Positions 40,238 through 49,874 of a DNA stretch of 64,000 nt are shown piece after piece; the stretch's first letter is position 1; the number at the start of each line of letters is the position of its first letter. Source of the DNA: Streptomyces rhizosphaerihabitans (GTDB lineage Bacteria > Actinomycetota > Actinomycetes > Streptomycetales > Streptomycetaceae); the NCBI RefSeq assembly GCF_025399795.1, contig NZ_JAODTZ010000003.1, positions 248,001 to 312,000 of the forward strand. The letters are read 5' to 3'. The notes beneath the pieces are model-generated. The model was not told the origin of the DNA. It saw only the letters and a program-made list of their open reading frames with translations, and did not search any database. The position numbers and the translations under genes are program-made.

Positions 40238-42106
40238 CTACTTCTTGCCCTTGGCCGCGGGGCCGCTGTCGTCGCTGGACAGCACGGCGATGAAGGCCTC
40301 TTGCGGAACCTCCACAGAGCCCACCATCTTCATCCGCTTCTTGCCTTCCTTCTGCTTCTCCAGCAGCTTCCGCTTACGCGAGATGTCACCGCCGTAACAC
40401 TTGGCGAGGACGTCCTTGCGGATGGCGCGGATGGTCTCGCGGGCGATGACCCGGGAGCCGATGGCAGCCTGGATGGGCACCTCGAAGGCCTGCCGCGGGA
40501 TCAGCTCGCGCAGCTTGGCGACCAGCCGGACCCCGTACGCGTACGCCTGGTCCTTGTGCGTGACCGCCGAGAAGGCGTCGACCTTGTCACCGTGCAGCAG
40601 GATGTCGACCTTGACCAGGCTGGAGGTCTGCTCGCCGGTGGGCTCGTAGTCGAGCGAGGCATAGCCGCGGGTCTTGGACTTCAGCTGATCGAAGAAGTCG
40701 AAGACGATCTCCGCGAGCGGCAGCGTGTAGCGGATCTCGACCCGGTCCTCGGAGAGGTAGTCCATGCCGAGCAGGGTGCCGCGCCGGGTCTGGCACAGCT
40801 CCATGATCGCGCCGATGAACTCCGAGGGCGCGAGGATGGTCGCCCGCACGACAGGCTCGTAGACCTTGTCGATCTTGCCCTCGGGGAACTCGCTCGGGTT
40901 GGTGACGATGTGCTCGCTGCGGTCCTCCATCTCGACGCGGTAGACCACGTTCGGGGCGGTCGCGATGAGGTCGAGGCCGAACTCGCGCTCCAGCCGCTCA
41001 CGGATCACATCGAGGTGCAGCAGCCCGAGGAAACCGACGCGGAAGCCGAAGCCCAGCGCCGCCGACGTCTCCGGCTCGTACACCAGCGCGGCGTCGTTGA
41101 GCTGCAGTTTGTCCAGGGCGTCGCGCAGCTCGGGGTAGTCGGACCCGTCCAGCGGATACAGGCCCGAGAAGACCATGGGCTTGGGGTCCTTGTACCCGCC
41201 GAGCGCCTCGGTCGCGCCCTTGTGCAAGGTGGTGATCGTGTCACCGACCTTGGACTGGCGGACGTCCTTCACGCCGGTGATGATGTAACCCACCTCACCG
41301 ACACCGAGCCCGTCGGCCGCCTTCATCTCGGGGGCCGAGACACCGATCTCCAGCAGCTCGTGGGTCGCGCCGGTGGACATCATCCGGATCCGCTCACGCT
41401 TGTTGAGCTGCCCGTCGATGACACGCACGTACGTCACGACACCGCGGTAGGAGTCGTAGACCGAGTCGAAGATCATCGCGCGGGCGGGGGCGTCCTGGAC
41501 GCCGATCGGGGCGGGGATCTCGGCGACGACCTTGTCGAGCAGCGCCTCGACGCCCAGGCCCGTCTTGGCGGAGACCCTGAGAACGTCCTCGGGGTCGCAG
41601 CCGATGAGGTTGGCGAGCTCCTCGGAGAACTTCTCCGGCTGGGCGGCCGGCAGGTCGATCTTGTTCAGTACGGGGATGATCTTGAGGTCGTTCTCCATCG
41701 CCAGGTAGAGGTTGGCGAGAGTCTGCGCCTCGATGCCCTGGGCCGCGTCGACGAGCAGGACCGTGCCCTCACAGGCCGCGAGGGACCGGGACACCTCGTA
41801 CGTGAAGTCGACGTGCCCGGGGGTGTCGATCATGTTGAGGATGTGGGTCTTGCCCGGGTCCTCGGTCGACGCCCAGGGCAGCCGGACCGCCTGGGACTTG
41901 ATCGTGATGCCACGCTCGCGCTCGATGTCCATACGGTCGAGGTACTGAGCACGCATCTGCCGCGCGTCGACCACCCCCGTCAGCTGGAGCATGCGGTCGG
42001 CGAGCGTTGACTTGCCGTGGTCGATGTGCGCGATGATGCAGAAATTGCGGATCAGAGCCGGGTCGGTACGGCTCGGCTCGGGCACATTGTTAGGGGTCGC
42101 GGGCAC
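40238..42106 (-). CDS. lepA: Elongation factor 4, LepA (622 aa)
   Basis: Ribosome-associated GTPase that back-translocates or helps assemble 30S. G1 [10 protein letters not shown]3 DTPGHVDF, G4 NKIDLP; the C-terminal domain ends [20 protein letters not shown]. Full length 622. GTG start at 42106 ([22 protein letters not shown]) chosen because the G-domain begins right after. Divergent from rpsT. Confidence 0.97.
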   Translation of the reverse strand: MPATPNNVPEPSRTDPALIRNFCIIAHIDHGKSTLADRMLQLTGVVDARQMRAQYLDRMDIERERGITIKSQAVRLPWASTEDPGKTHILNMIDTPGHVDFTYEVSRSLAACEGTVLLVDAAQGIEAQTLANLYLAMENDLKIIPVLNKIDLPAAQPEKFSEELANLIGCDPEDVLRVSAKTGLGVEALLDKVVAEIPAPIGVQDAPARAMIFDSVYDSYRGVVTYVRVIDGQLNKRERIRMMSTGATHELLEIGVSAPEMKAADGLGVGEVGYIITGVKDVRQSKVGDTITTLHKGATEALGGYKDPKPMVFSGLYPLDGSDYPELRDALDKLQLNDAALVYEPETSAALGFGFRVGFLGLLHLDVIRERLEREFGLDLIATAPNVVYRVEMEDRSEHIVTNPSEFPEGKIDKVYEPVVRATILAPSEFIGAIMELCQTRRGTLLGMDYLSEDRVEIRYTLPLAEIVFDFFDQLKSKTRGYASLDYEPTGEQTSSLVKVDILLHGDKVDAFSAVTHKDQAYAYGVRLVAKLRELIPRQAFEVPIQAAIGSRVIARETIRAIRKDVLAKCYGGDISRKRKLLEKQKEGKKRMKMVGSVEVPQEAFIAVLSSDDSGPAAKGKK

Positions 42107-42487
42107 GCAGGGTCCTGTCTCTTGAGGCGCCTGTCGCCTCGGGTCGGATCGATACGTAGGTTCCATGGTCCCACGCGCGGGGAGCTGCGACCGGTTCGGT
42201 CCGCGTGAGCGGCGCAGCGGCAACCGGTTCGGAGGCCGTGATCAGAGGATCGGGGACCGGCCCCGGCCGTGCGAGCAGGAGCGACCCGCTCGGGTCGGGC
42301 GAGAAGCGATCGGCCGCCGGTGCGGGCCCCCGAACAAGGGGTGGACGGCCGGTTTGGGCCGGTCGCGCGGGGACTGGTAGCCTGGGTGGCTGTGTCTCGT
42401 GCCCTCTCAGCAGGAGACGCACCCAAGAAAATCAAACGGCGAGTGAGACGTGCTGTCTCGCGCGCCTGAACCTGTAAAGGCTCATTC
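42107..42487. other. 381-bp divergent lepA/rpsT region
   Basis: Holds the promoters of two divergent translation genes plus an rpsT leader of about 100 nt with repeated GTCTC/GAGAC elements (42392-42458) able to form small hairpins, as expected for S20 autoregulation. No gene is called. Confidence 0.55.
42354..42383 (+). promoter_or_regulatory. Probable rpsT promoter
   Basis: TTGGGC (42354-42359), an 18-bp spacer, then TAGCCT (42378-42383), a fair match to the streptomycete vegetative promoter; transcription would begin about 42390, giving a 100-nt leader. Confidence 0.6.
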
Positions 42488-42754
42488 GTGGCGAACATCA
42501 AGTCCCAGATCAAGCGGATCAAGACCAACGAGAAGGCCCGGCTGCGCAACAAGGCCGTCAAGTCCTCTCTGAAGACCGCGATCCGCAAGGCCCGCGAGGC
42601 GTCTGCCGCGGGTGACGTCGAGAAGGCCACCGAGTACACGCGCGCCGCGTCGCGCGCCCTCGACAAGGCTGTCTCGAAGGGCGTCATCCACAAGAACCAG
42701 GCCGCCAACAAGAAGTCGGCGCTTGCTTCGAAGGTCGCCGCCCTCAAGGGCTGA
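42488..42754 (+). CDS. rpsT: 30S ribosomal protein S20 (88 aa)
   Basis: Binds 16S rRNA early in 30S assembly. [35 protein letters not shown] and [18 protein letters not shown] are diagnostic; lysine-rich helical bundle, full length. GTG start at 42488, with AAAGG a few bases upstream. Confidence 0.98.
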   Translation: MANIKSQIKRIKTNEKARLRNKAVKSSLKTAIRKAREASAAGDVEKATEYTRAASRALDKAVSKGVIHKNQAANKKSALASKVAALKG

Positions 42755-42844
42755 GTCGGCTGAGCTCTCCGGAGCTCAACCCCTGACTTGACCGTCGGCC
42801 GGACCCGAGCGGGCCCTCTCTCCCGCCCCCGACCCGACACCCCC

Positions 42845-42943
42845 GGATTCACGCACGATCTGCGTTCGCCACGCGGGCGTGAATCCAACAGCTCGAACCG
42901 AAGGCCCCGCCCCTCCCTTCCCCGGGAGAACGAGCGGGGCCTT
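42845..42943 (+). terminator. Tandem hairpins after rpsT
   Basis: Stem 1: GGATTCACG/CGTGAATCC (42845-42853 with 42878-42886). Stem 2: AAGGCCCCGC/GCGGGGCCTT (42901-42910 with 42934-42943) followed by CGTT. Two in series between rpsT and convergent holA. Confidence 0.75.
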
Positions 42944-43020
42944 CGTTGTGCGGTGTCGGTCCTGGGGCTGGTGTCGGCGTCGGCGTCGGTGCTGGTGTCG
43001 TCCGAGGGCATGGCAGGCAC

Positions 43021-43105
43021 AAGGGCAGGGTCAGGGCACAGGGGCAGGACCCAACGACGGGAACAGGACCAAGGGCAGGGGCAGACCAAAGGCAGGGGCA
43101 GGACA
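43021..43105. repeat. GGGCAGG-rich repeat tract
   Basis: Repeated AAGGGCAGGG/GGGGCAGG blocks, interspersed with ACC spacers, on the plus strand. Related to the (GGGGCA) runs at 38005 and 44316. No gene. Confidence 0.55.
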
Positions 43106-43136
43106 CCGGCCGCGTGCCGCGCGGTGCCTGCGGCCG

Positions 43137-43245
43137 TTCGGTCGGGCCGACCCTCGTCTGCAGGAGTTGGGGCGGGCCGGCCCTCACCCACGGGAATTTC
43201 GGTCGAACCGACCCTCGCCCACGGGAGTTCGGTCCGGCCGACCCA
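43137..43245. repeat. 30-31 bp tandem repeat carrying GGTCG..CCGACC dyads
   Basis: Units begin near 43137, 43167, 43198 and 43228: TTCGGTCGGGCCGACCCTCG, then TGGGGCGGGCCGGCCCTCA, TTCGGTCGAACCGACCCTCG, and TTCGGTCCGGCCGACCC. Each has an internal inverted repeat and ends near (C)ACGGGA. 3.5 copies just beyond the holA stop. Not CRISPR: no unique spacers. Confidence 0.7.
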
Positions 43246-43253
43246 GCGTGCGG

Positions 43254-44240
43254 CTAATGCCGACCGGAGCGAGCTGCCCGCGCGATGGCCACGACCGCCT
43301 TCTCCAGGGCGTACTCGGGATCGTCCCCGCCGCCCTTGACTCCGGCATCCGCCGCCGCGACGGCCGTGAGCGCCATGGCGACCCCGTCCGGCGTCCATCC
43401 CCGCATCTGCTGCCGTACACGATCGATCTTCCACGGCGGCATCCCCAGCTCACGGGCCAGGTCGGCGGGCCTGCCGCCCCGCGCGGAGGACAGCTTCCCG
43501 ATCGCCCGTACCCCTTGCGCCAGCGCACTGGTGATCAGGACGGGCGCCACACCGGTCGACAGCGACCATCGCAACGCTTCCAGCGCTTCCGCGGCCCGCC
43601 CCTCCACGGCACGATCGGCCACGGTGAAGCTGGATGCCTCGGCCCGCCCGGTGTAGTACCGCCCGACGACGGCCTCGTCGATCGTCCCCTCGACATCCGC
43701 GGTCAACTGCGACACGGCGGACGCCAGCTCCCGCAGATCGCTCCCGATGGAGTCCACCAGCGCCTGACAGGCCTCCGGAGTGGCCGCCCGGCCCAGCGCC
43801 CGGAACTCGCTCCGCACGAACGCCAGCCGGTCCGCCGGCTTCGTCATCTTGGGGCACGCCACCTCCCGCGCCCCCACCTTGCGCGCGGCGTCGAGCAGCC
43901 CCTTGCCCTTGGCCCCACCCGCGTGCAGCAGCACCAGGGTGATCTCCTCGGCGGGCGCCCCCAGATACGCCTTGACGTCCTTGATCGTGTCGGCCGACAG
44001 ATCCTGCGCGTTCCGGACGACCACGACCTTGCGCTCGGAGAAGAGCGAGGGACTCGTCAGCTCGGCGAGCGTGCCCGGCTGCAACTGATCCGGGGTGAGA
44101 TCCCGGACATCCGTGTCGGCGTCGGCGGCCCTGGCGGCGGCCACCACCTCCTGCACGGCACGGTCGAGCAGGAGATCCTCCTGGCCCACTGCCAGCGTGA
44201 CAGGGGCGAGAGGGTCGTCTTGTGCGGTCTTCTTGGCCAT
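43254..44240 (-). CDS. holA: DNA polymerase III subunit delta (328 aa)
   Basis: Clamp-loader delta subunit that opens the beta clamp. MAKKTAQDDPLAPVTLAVGQEDLLLDRAVQEV, domain core SPSLFSERKVVVVRNAQDLS, GGAKGKGLLDAARK, and C-terminal RQQMRGWTPDGVAMALTAVAAADAGVKGG. ATG at 44240 preferred to MLSVARGMLSV upstream. Sits near comEC-comEA as in many actinobacteria. Confidence 0.95.
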   Translation of the reverse strand: MAKKTAQDDPLAPVTLAVGQEDLLLDRAVQEVVAAARAADADTDVRDLTPDQLQPGTLAELTSPSLFSERKVVVVRNAQDLSADTIKDVKAYLGAPAEEITLVLLHAGGAKGKGLLDAARKVGAREVACPKMTKPADRLAFVRSEFRALGRAATPEACQALVDSIGSDLRELASAVSQLTADVEGTIDEAVVGRYYTGRAEASSFTVADRAVEGRAAEALEALRWSLSTGVAPVLITSALAQGVRAIGKLSSARGGRPADLARELGMPPWKIDRVRQQMRGWTPDGVAMALTAVAAADAGVKGGGDDPEYALEKAVVAIARAARSGRH

Positions 44241-44315
44241 CACCGAAAGCATCCCACGCGCCACTGACAACACGTGCCCCGATCCGGACCCCCGTATGTA
44301 CCTCCCGCCCCCTCG

Positions 44316-44364
44316 CCCTGCCCCTGCCCCTGCCCCTGCCCCTGCCCCTGCCCCTGCCCCTGCC
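44316..44364. repeat. (CCCTGC)8 hexamer tract
   Basis: About eight tandem CCCTGC units (GGGCAG on the minus strand), between holA and the 81-residue protein. On the minus strand this is a run of GGGG tracts, a strong G-quadruplex candidate. Confidence 0.8.
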
Positions 44365-44373
44365 GAGCTTCGG

Positions 44374-44619
44374 CTACGGTTCCTCGTGCCAGCCGTCCCA
44401 CTCGGCCGCGAACTCGTCCAGCTCCTTCGGGTCCAGCCGCGCCCCGGGGTCCGTCAGGACCACCAGCCACTGCGCGTCCTCGGCATCGTCCTCGCCCGCC
44501 AGCGCATCCCGGACGAGCTGCGGCTCCTCCAGGAGCCCGAACCGATCACCGACGGCCTCCGCCGCCTCTTCCGCGGCATCACGGTCGGGCAGCACCAGTA
44601 CATGTCTCACATCGCTCAC
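44374..44619 (-). CDS. Small conserved-looking protein of unknown function (81 aa)
   Basis: VSDVRHVLVLPDRDAAEEAAEAVGDRFGLLEEPQLVRDALAGEDDAEDAQWLVVLTDPGARLDPKELDEFAAEWDGWHEEP-type acidic protein; no cysteine, no signal. Coding bias and the VLVLPDRDAAEEAAEAV opening look real. GTG at 44619 is the likely start. No family recognised. It lies between holA and NAT in a repeat-rich stretch. Confidence 0.6.
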   Translation of the reverse strand: MSDVRHVLVLPDRDAAEEAAEAVGDRFGLLEEPQLVRDALAGEDDAEDAQWLVVLTDPGARLDPKELDEFAAEWDGWHEEP

Positions 44620-44662
44620 CTGAACATTTTCCGATACGCCCGACGCGGCCGACGCCGGGGTC

Positions 44663-44698
44663 GGCCTGTGCGGCTGTGCGGCTGTGCGGCTGTGCGGC
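44663..44698. repeat. GGCTGTGC octamer repeat
   Basis: Four tandem GGCTGTGC units plus a degenerate one, upstream of the 81-aa gene. Confidence 0.75.
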
Positions 44699-44732
44699 GT
44701 GCAAGCGGTAGTACCTGCGCGACCCGTGCGAC

Positions 44733-44772
44733 CCGCTCGTACGGGTCGTACCCGTACGACCCGTACGAGCGG
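44733..44772. terminator. 18-bp-arm perfect hairpin after the NAT gene
   Basis: Arms 44733-44750 and 44755-44772 are exact reverse complements (CCGCTCGTACGGGTCGTA) around a CCCG loop. Lies 50-90 bp downstream of the NAT stop on its strand, so is probably its terminator; no T-run. Surrounding CGTAC-rich repeats extend the structure. Confidence 0.7.
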
Positions 44773-44819
44773 TCGTACCCGTGCGAGCGGTGCTGCCGGC
44801 GCGACCCGTCGGACCGGAG

Positions 44820-45650
44820 CTACTGAGCCCCCTTGACCTCCGGCACCCGGTCCAGTTCGATTCCGAAACGTTCCCGATAGGTGGCCAGCACCTCCTCGTC
44901 GGTGGCCAGTTCCGACACCTCTTTGGTCCCGTCGGCCGTCGACACGGTGAAATTGCGGCCGCTGAGCGTGATCCGTCCTCCGTCCTTGGTGACCCGAGAG
45001 CAGACCAATGACCGAGTGAAGTGCGACAGCGGCGATGTGCTCTGCCACCAGGCTCCGACGGCGAAGTCCCCGAGCACACGCGGCCGTACCTCCAGGCGGT
45101 ACTGGCGTTTGTCGCCCAGATAGACGTCCAGGTCCTCGCGTTCCCGTGATCCGCCGACACCCCGCACCCCCGCCGCGTCCGGCCCCGACTCCACGACCCG
45201 GAACATCCCGGCAGGGTCCCGCTGTTCGCCTCGCTCCATGAACGACAACGGGTAGTGGCTGTGCGCCCCGAAACCGACGTCGGTCAGCCAGTCACCCCCG
45301 TCCACCGTCCGCACCCGCAGCGCGAGATGGTCATAAGGAATCCCGAGTTCCCCCTCGTCCCCGTACACCCGCGCCGCGAGATACGTCACATCGAAGCCCA
45401 GCGACGCCAGCAACGCCCCGAACACGCCGTTCAGTTCGTAGCAGAAGCCCCCTCTGCGAGCGTCCACCACCTTGTCCAGCAGCCTCTTCTCCTCCAGCAC
45501 GATCTCCTCGCCGAGATGGATCGACAGGTTCTCGAACGGCACTGTCAGCAGGTGGCGCAGTTGAAGCTCGCGGAGCACATCGGACGTGGGCCATGCCGGG
45601 TGCTGGGCCCCGATACGGCGAAGGTAGGCGTCGGCCTGTGCGGAGTTCAT
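44820..45650 (-). CDS. Arylamine N-acetyltransferase (276 aa)
   Basis: Acetyl-CoA-dependent NAT: catalytic triad C70 in RRGGFCYELN, H108 in YDHLALRV and D124 in WLTDVGFG. Acetylates arylamines/hydrazines; in actinomycetes also linked to lipid or secondary metabolism, not decided here. ATG at 45650 places it 4 bp after comEC; an upstream ATG at 45671 would overlap. Confidence 0.93.
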   Translation of the reverse strand: MNSAQADAYLRRIGAQHPAWPTSDVLRELQLRHLLTVPFENLSIHLGEEIVLEEKRLLDKVVDARRGGFCYELNGVFGALLASLGFDVTYLAARVYGDEGELGIPYDHLALRVRTVDGGDWLTDVGFGAHSHYPLSFMERGEQRDPAGMFRVVESGPDAAGVRGVGGSREREDLDVYLGDKRQYRLEVRPRVLGDFAVGAWWQSTSPLSHFTRSLVCSRVTKDGGRITLSGRNFTVSTADGTKEVSELATDEEVLATYRERFGIELDRVPEVKGAQ

Positions 45651-45654
45651 GGGT

Positions 45655-48564
45655 TCAGTGTCGCGCCACACTCAGCCCGTCGCCCGCACCGGTGACGGCG
45701 AGATCACCGTCCTCGTCGGTACGCAGCACCACCGCGCCCCCGGTCCGCAGGGCCGCGACCGTACTCGGGGCAGGATGCCCGTAGGGGTTGTCACTGCCGA
45801 CCGAGATGAGCGCGAGCCGCGGAGCCACTCTGCGTATGAGCTCCGGATCCTGATACGCCGAACCGTGATGCGCGACCTTGAGCACGTCCACGCCCGACAG
45901 TTCCACGGCCGCCGACGATCTCGACAATGCCTGCTGCGCGGACGGCTCCAGGTCGCCGAGCAACAGCAGCCGCAGCCCCGCGGACCGCACGAGCAGGGTG
46001 ACACTGGCGTCGTTCGGACCGTCCGGCGGCGGAGCCGGATCCGGCGGCGGCCACAGCACCCGCCAGTCGAGCCTTCCCGTACGCCGCCGCTCCCCCGCCA
46101 CGGCCCGGGTCATGGGAATGTGCCGTGCGACCGCCTCCCTTCGTACGAACTCGGCCTGTTCCAGAGGTTCTTCGAAGGTGCTCGTCTCGATCTCGCCCAC
46201 CGAGCGCCCGCGGAGCACACCCGGCAGCCCCGCGACGTGGTCGGCGTGGAAGTGCGTCAGAACGACGAGCGGGATCCTGGTGACACCGAGCGTGCTCAGA
46301 CAGCGGTCGACCAACACCGGGTCGGGCCCCGCGTCCACCACCACCGCGCTGCCGTCGCCCACCGCGAGCACGGTCGCGTCGCCTTGCCCCACATCGCACA
46401 TCGCGAACCGCCAGCCGGGCGGCGGCCACCCCGTGATCACCCGGGTGAGCGGCGGCGGCTGCACCACGACCACCAGGAACAGCACCGCGCAGACAGCACT
46501 CAGCACCGGATGCCTCAGCAGCCGTCGACCGACGGTCATGACGACCACCGTGACAAGGGCGAGCAGAAGGGCGCCCGTCCAGCTGCCCGGCCAGTCCACT
46601 CCCCCGCCGGGCTGAGCCGCCCCCGCACGCGCGATGCCCGCGATCCACCGGGCGGGCCAACTCGCCCACCACGCAAGGGCTTTGGCCACAGGCATCGCCA
46701 GGAAGGCTGTCGCCAGTGTCGCGAAACCCAGCACCGTGGCCGGCGTCACCGCGAACTCCGCGAGCAGATTGCACGGCACCGCCACCAGGCTCACCCGCGC
46801 CGACAACAGGGCGACCACCGGCGCGCACACGGCCTGTGCGGCGGCGGCCGCGGCGAGCGCCTCGGCCAGGCGCGGAGGCACCCGACGTCGCTGGAGCGCC
46901 GTGCTCCAGCGCGGGGCCAGCGTGAGCAGGGCTCCGGTCGCAAGGACGGAAAGCAGGAATCCATAGCTCCGGGAGAGCCAGGGGTCGTACAGCACCAGAA
47001 GCAGAACCGCGGCTGCCAGTGCCGGGATCAGAGATCTGCGACGCCCGGTCGCGATGGCGAGCAGCGAGATCGATCCGCAGGCCGCTGCCCGCAGCACGCT
47101 CGGGTCCGGTCGGCACACGATCACGAAGGCGAGGGTTAGCGCTCCGCCGAGCAGGGCGGTCGCCCGGAGCGGGACCCCGAGCCGGGAGGCGAGGCCCCGG
47201 CGCTCGACTCTCTGGGCGAGCCCCGGTGGCCCGATGAACAACGCGAGGATGATGACGAGGTTGCCTCCACTGACAGCCAGGAGGTGGGTGAGATCGGTGG
47301 CTTTGAAGGCGTCGCCCAGCTCCGGCGTCACGCGTGAGGTGTCCCCCACCACCAGCCCTGGCAGCAGCGCCCGCGCGTCCGCGTCCAGACCGTCCGTCGC
47401 CTTTCGCAGCCCGTCGCGCAGCCGGCCGGCGAACCGCTGCGGTCCGGACGGCTCTCCCACCACCTGCGGCGGCCCGCTCCCCCGCACCCGCAACACCGCC
47501 GCGATGTCGTCCCCGTCCGACAGGGCGGGCACGACCCGCGCCGCCAGCCTCAGCCGGGTGGAGGGCAGCAGCGACAACCAGGGCGAGCGCCCACCGGCCT
47601 CTCTGGGCGAGCCCCGTCGAGAGCGCGCGTCGACGATGACCAGCACCGGCGTCCGGGTGGCCAGGATCGTGCCGTCCGCCTCTGTGACCCGCGTGACTTC
47701 GGCGTCGAACAGCAGAGCCGTCGGAGCGATGTGGTCCCCGTTGATCCGGGGCCGGGTGAGCCGGGGATCGGAGGTGATCTCCACTTCCGCGGTCACGTTG
47801 GCGAACTGCTCCGCGAGCGCGGGAACGGGTCCACGTCGCAGGTCCGCTCCGTGCAGCCCTGCAGAGGCCGCGGCCGTGCCGACACAGAGCAGCACTGCGG
47901 CGACGGACACCCACGGCCACGACCCAGGCCGCGCCGCCTCTCGCCCCTGACCCGTACCCGCGGCTCTCCGCCCCGTGCCCGCACCACTCCACCCCGTACG
48001 CGCGCCACTCCGACCTGCCGCCAGCAGTACTCCGCCCGTGACCAGGGACACGGCCACGACACCCGTCACCCAGCCCGGCGACACCCCGACCGTCACGGCC
48101 GCCGTGAGCCAGACCGCCGCGGCGGGCGCCACGAGCCGGAGATCGGTCGGCCCCTCCGCCCTCGGGTACGAGGCCCCCAGTCGACTCCCGGCAGCAGCGT
48201 GCACCCGCCTCCGGCTGGTGACGCCGGGGAGACCCGCCGGGTGCGTCAGAGAACCTTCCGGTTCACCGAGCTCCTCAGACTCACGGGACTCCTCCCTCCG
48301 CTCCGACTCGCACCCCTCTCGCACCACCTCCGACTCGTGCTCCTCCAGCGCCCTGTCCGGCCTGTGCAGACCTCGTGCCCCATCCGGCCCGTGCAGCCCT
48401 CTCGTGCCCGGCCCGCCCGGTCGGCATCTCCCTGCAGGCCCCGCAGACCCGTCGGGTCCATTCCCGGTCCGGGGCCGGCCCCGCCGCACGCTGATCACCG
48501 GTCCGGCCCGCCGCATGCTCGTCGCCGGTCCAGTCCGCCCAGCCCTCCTCCCGGAGCCGCTCAT
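45655..48564 (-). CDS. comEC: ComEC/Rec2-type DNA-uptake membrane protein (969 aa)
   Basis: Long N-terminal basic, low-complexity region (about 1-140), then membrane and OB-like part, the competence domain (LTHLLAVSGGNLVIILALFI, PSVLRAAACGSISLL) with many helices. The C-terminal MBL-fold domain has VVLTHFHADHVAGLPGVL, LLGDLEPSAQ and VAHHGSAYQD. In competent bacteria it forms the DNA channel; in Streptomyces its role is uncertain. ATG overlaps the comEA stop (ATGA). Confidence 0.93.
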   Translation of the reverse strand: MSGSGRRAGRTGPATSMRRAGPVISVRRGRPRTGNGPDGSAGPAGRCRPGGPGTRGLHGPDGARGLHRPDRALEEHESEVVREGCESERREESRESEELGEPEGSLTHPAGLPGVTSRRRVHAAAGSRLGASYPRAEGPTDLRLVAPAAAVWLTAAVTVGVSPGWVTGVVAVSLVTGGVLLAAGRSGARTGWSGAGTGRRAAGTGQGREAARPGSWPWVSVAAVLLCVGTAAASAGLHGADLRRGPVPALAEQFANVTAEVEITSDPRLTRPRINGDHIAPTALLFDAEVTRVTEADGTILATRTPVLVIVDARSRRGSPREAGGRSPWLSLLPSTRLRLAARVVPALSDGDDIAAVLRVRGSGPPQVVGEPSGPQRFAGRLRDGLRKATDGLDADARALLPGLVVGDTSRVTPELGDAFKATDLTHLLAVSGGNLVIILALFIGPPGLAQRVERRGLASRLGVPLRATALLGGALTLAFVIVCRPDPSVLRAAACGSISLLAIATGRRRSLIPALAAAVLLLVLYDPWLSRSYGFLLSVLATGALLTLAPRWSTALQRRRVPPRLAEALAAAAAAQAVCAPVVALLSARVSLVAVPCNLLAEFAVTPATVLGFATLATAFLAMPVAKALAWWASWPARWIAGIARAGAAQPGGGVDWPGSWTGALLLALVTVVVMTVGRRLLRHPVLSAVCAVLFLVVVVQPPPLTRVITGWPPPGWRFAMCDVGQGDATVLAVGDGSAVVVDAGPDPVLVDRCLSTLGVTRIPLVVLTHFHADHVAGLPGVLRGRSVGEIETSTFEEPLEQAEFVRREAVARHIPMTRAVAGERRRTGRLDWRVLWPPPDPAPPPDGPNDASVTLLVRSAGLRLLLLGDLEPSAQQALSRSSAAVELSGVDVLKVAHHGSAYQDPELIRRVAPRLALISVGSDNPYGHPAPSTVAALRTGGAVVLRTDEDGDLAVTGAGDGLSVARH

Positions 48565-49766
48565 GGCCGCACCAGGTTCCGGAGATCGGCGAAGCGGCGG
48601 TCTCCGATTCCGTTCACCTCGCGGAGCTCGTCGACCGAGCGGAAACCGCCGTGCGCCGTGCGGTATTCGATGATGTGCCGGGCCAGGACGGGACCGACGC
48701 CGGGCAGGCCGTCGAGCTGGTCGACGGTGGCCGTGTTGAGGGGAACCGGCGCGGAGGGCGCCGCACCCGCTGCGGATCCGCCGGTGCCGGCCGGCCCCGC
48801 ACCGTCCGAGCCGGCTCCGGTCGGGGGTACGGATGCGCCGACCACGATCTGTTCGCCGTCCACGAGGAGTCGCGCACGGTTCAGACCGTCGGTGTGCGTG
48901 CCGGGCCGTACGCCGCCGGCGGCTCGCAGGGCGTCTTCGACGCGGGAACCGGCCGGCAACCGCTGGAGTCCGGGGGTGCGCACCTTTCCGCCCACGTCCA
49001 CGACGATCACGCCCCCGCCGGGACCTGCGGAGCCCTCGCCACCGGCGGGGCTCGAAGCTCCGGCCGGGGCACCGGATTCCACGCCCGGTCCGCGCTTCTC
49101 GCCGTACGGCGCCGCGGCGCTCATCACCTCAGGAGCCCGAACCGGCTGCGTCCTGCCGGCCCAGAAGTGCTGCACGGCGAAGACGGCGGCCACGACCAGC
49201 AGCACGGTCAGCGCGGCCACACTCCTGCGCTCCAGACTGCACCTCGACTGCAGCCACAACGGCAGCCGCTCCCGCACGGCGAGCCCTGCCCGCTCCCGCC
49301 ACGTGCCCGCCTCCACGGCCGGCAGGCTCGCGGCCGCCACACTCGCAGTCAGCGCACTCGCGGTCGCAGTCCCGCCGGCCGACGAGCGGTCTGCCCGTGG
49401 GGGTCGGTCGGGCTCCGGCGCGGTGCCACGCTCGTAGGACCCGGCCCGGTGGTTCCAAAGTCCCCGGACATCGGTCAGAAACCCGGTACCCACAGCCGTG
49501 TCCGCCCTGGGGCCGTCCCTGACATCACGGTCCGCCCCCGGCGGCGCGTTCCCCAACTCCCTCCGCCCCTGGGCGCGTTCGGTGAAGAGTGAATTGGCGC
49601 GCAGACGGAGGGCCGCGGCCGATGCCTCGTGGCGACAGGCCCGGCCTCTCTGATCGCGACGGCGATGGCGGCTGCGGCTGTCGGAGAGGGGGCCACGACC
49701 CGGGCCGCTGGTCGGTGTGGCGGTGCGTGAGCTTGATCGAAGTGCCATGCGACGAGGATCCGGCAT
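48561..49766 (-). CDS. comEA: ComEA-family helix-hairpin-helix protein (401 aa)
   Basis: Membrane-anchored DNA receptor type: long disordered N-terminal cytoplasmic region, one transmembrane helix (AALTVLLVVAAVFAVQHFW, about residues 183-205), SLBB domain (VIVVDVGGKVRTPGLQRLPAGSRVEDAL) and a C-terminal HhH pair (PLNTATVDQLDGLPGVGPVLARHIIEYR, then VNGIGDRRFADL). ATG at 49766 preferred for GAGGA 7 bases upstream; 49748 is an alternative. Coupled to comEC. Confidence 0.9.
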   Translation of the reverse strand: MPDPRRMALRSSSRTATPTSGPGRGPLSDSRSRHRRRDQRGRACRHEASAAALRLRANSLFTERAQGRRELGNAPPGADRDVRDGPRADTAVGTGFLTDVRGLWNHRAGSYERGTAPEPDRPPRADRSSAGGTATASALTASVAAASLPAVEAGTWRERAGLAVRERLPLWLQSRCSLERRSVAALTVLLVVAAVFAVQHFWAGRTQPVRAPEVMSAAAPYGEKRGPGVESGAPAGASSPAGGEGSAGPGGGVIVVDVGGKVRTPGLQRLPAGSRVEDALRAAGGVRPGTHTDGLNRARLLVDGEQIVVGASVPPTGAGSDGAGPAGTGGSAAGAAPSAPVPLNTATVDQLDGLPGVGPVLARHIIEYRTAHGGFRSVDELREVNGIGDRRFADLRNLVRP

Positions 49767-49874
49767 CCCGGCATCCTCGCGATGATCTTGCTCAATTCCG
49801 GTGGAAAGCGGCCCAGTTGTGGATAACTCCGCCACCCTCACGAGTGATGCGCACGAACAACAACCGGAGCCGGC

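Noticed and set aside
42392..42469. A 25-residue basic leader open frame (MSRALSAGDAPKKIKRRVRRAVSRA-type) upstream of rpsT
   Set aside because: Overlaps the rpsT leader hairpins, has no ribosome site and no conserved regulatory codon run; more likely structured leader RNA than a peptide.
43137..43245. Possible CRISPR array
   Set aside because: Units are contiguous with no unique spacers and no cas genes nearby.
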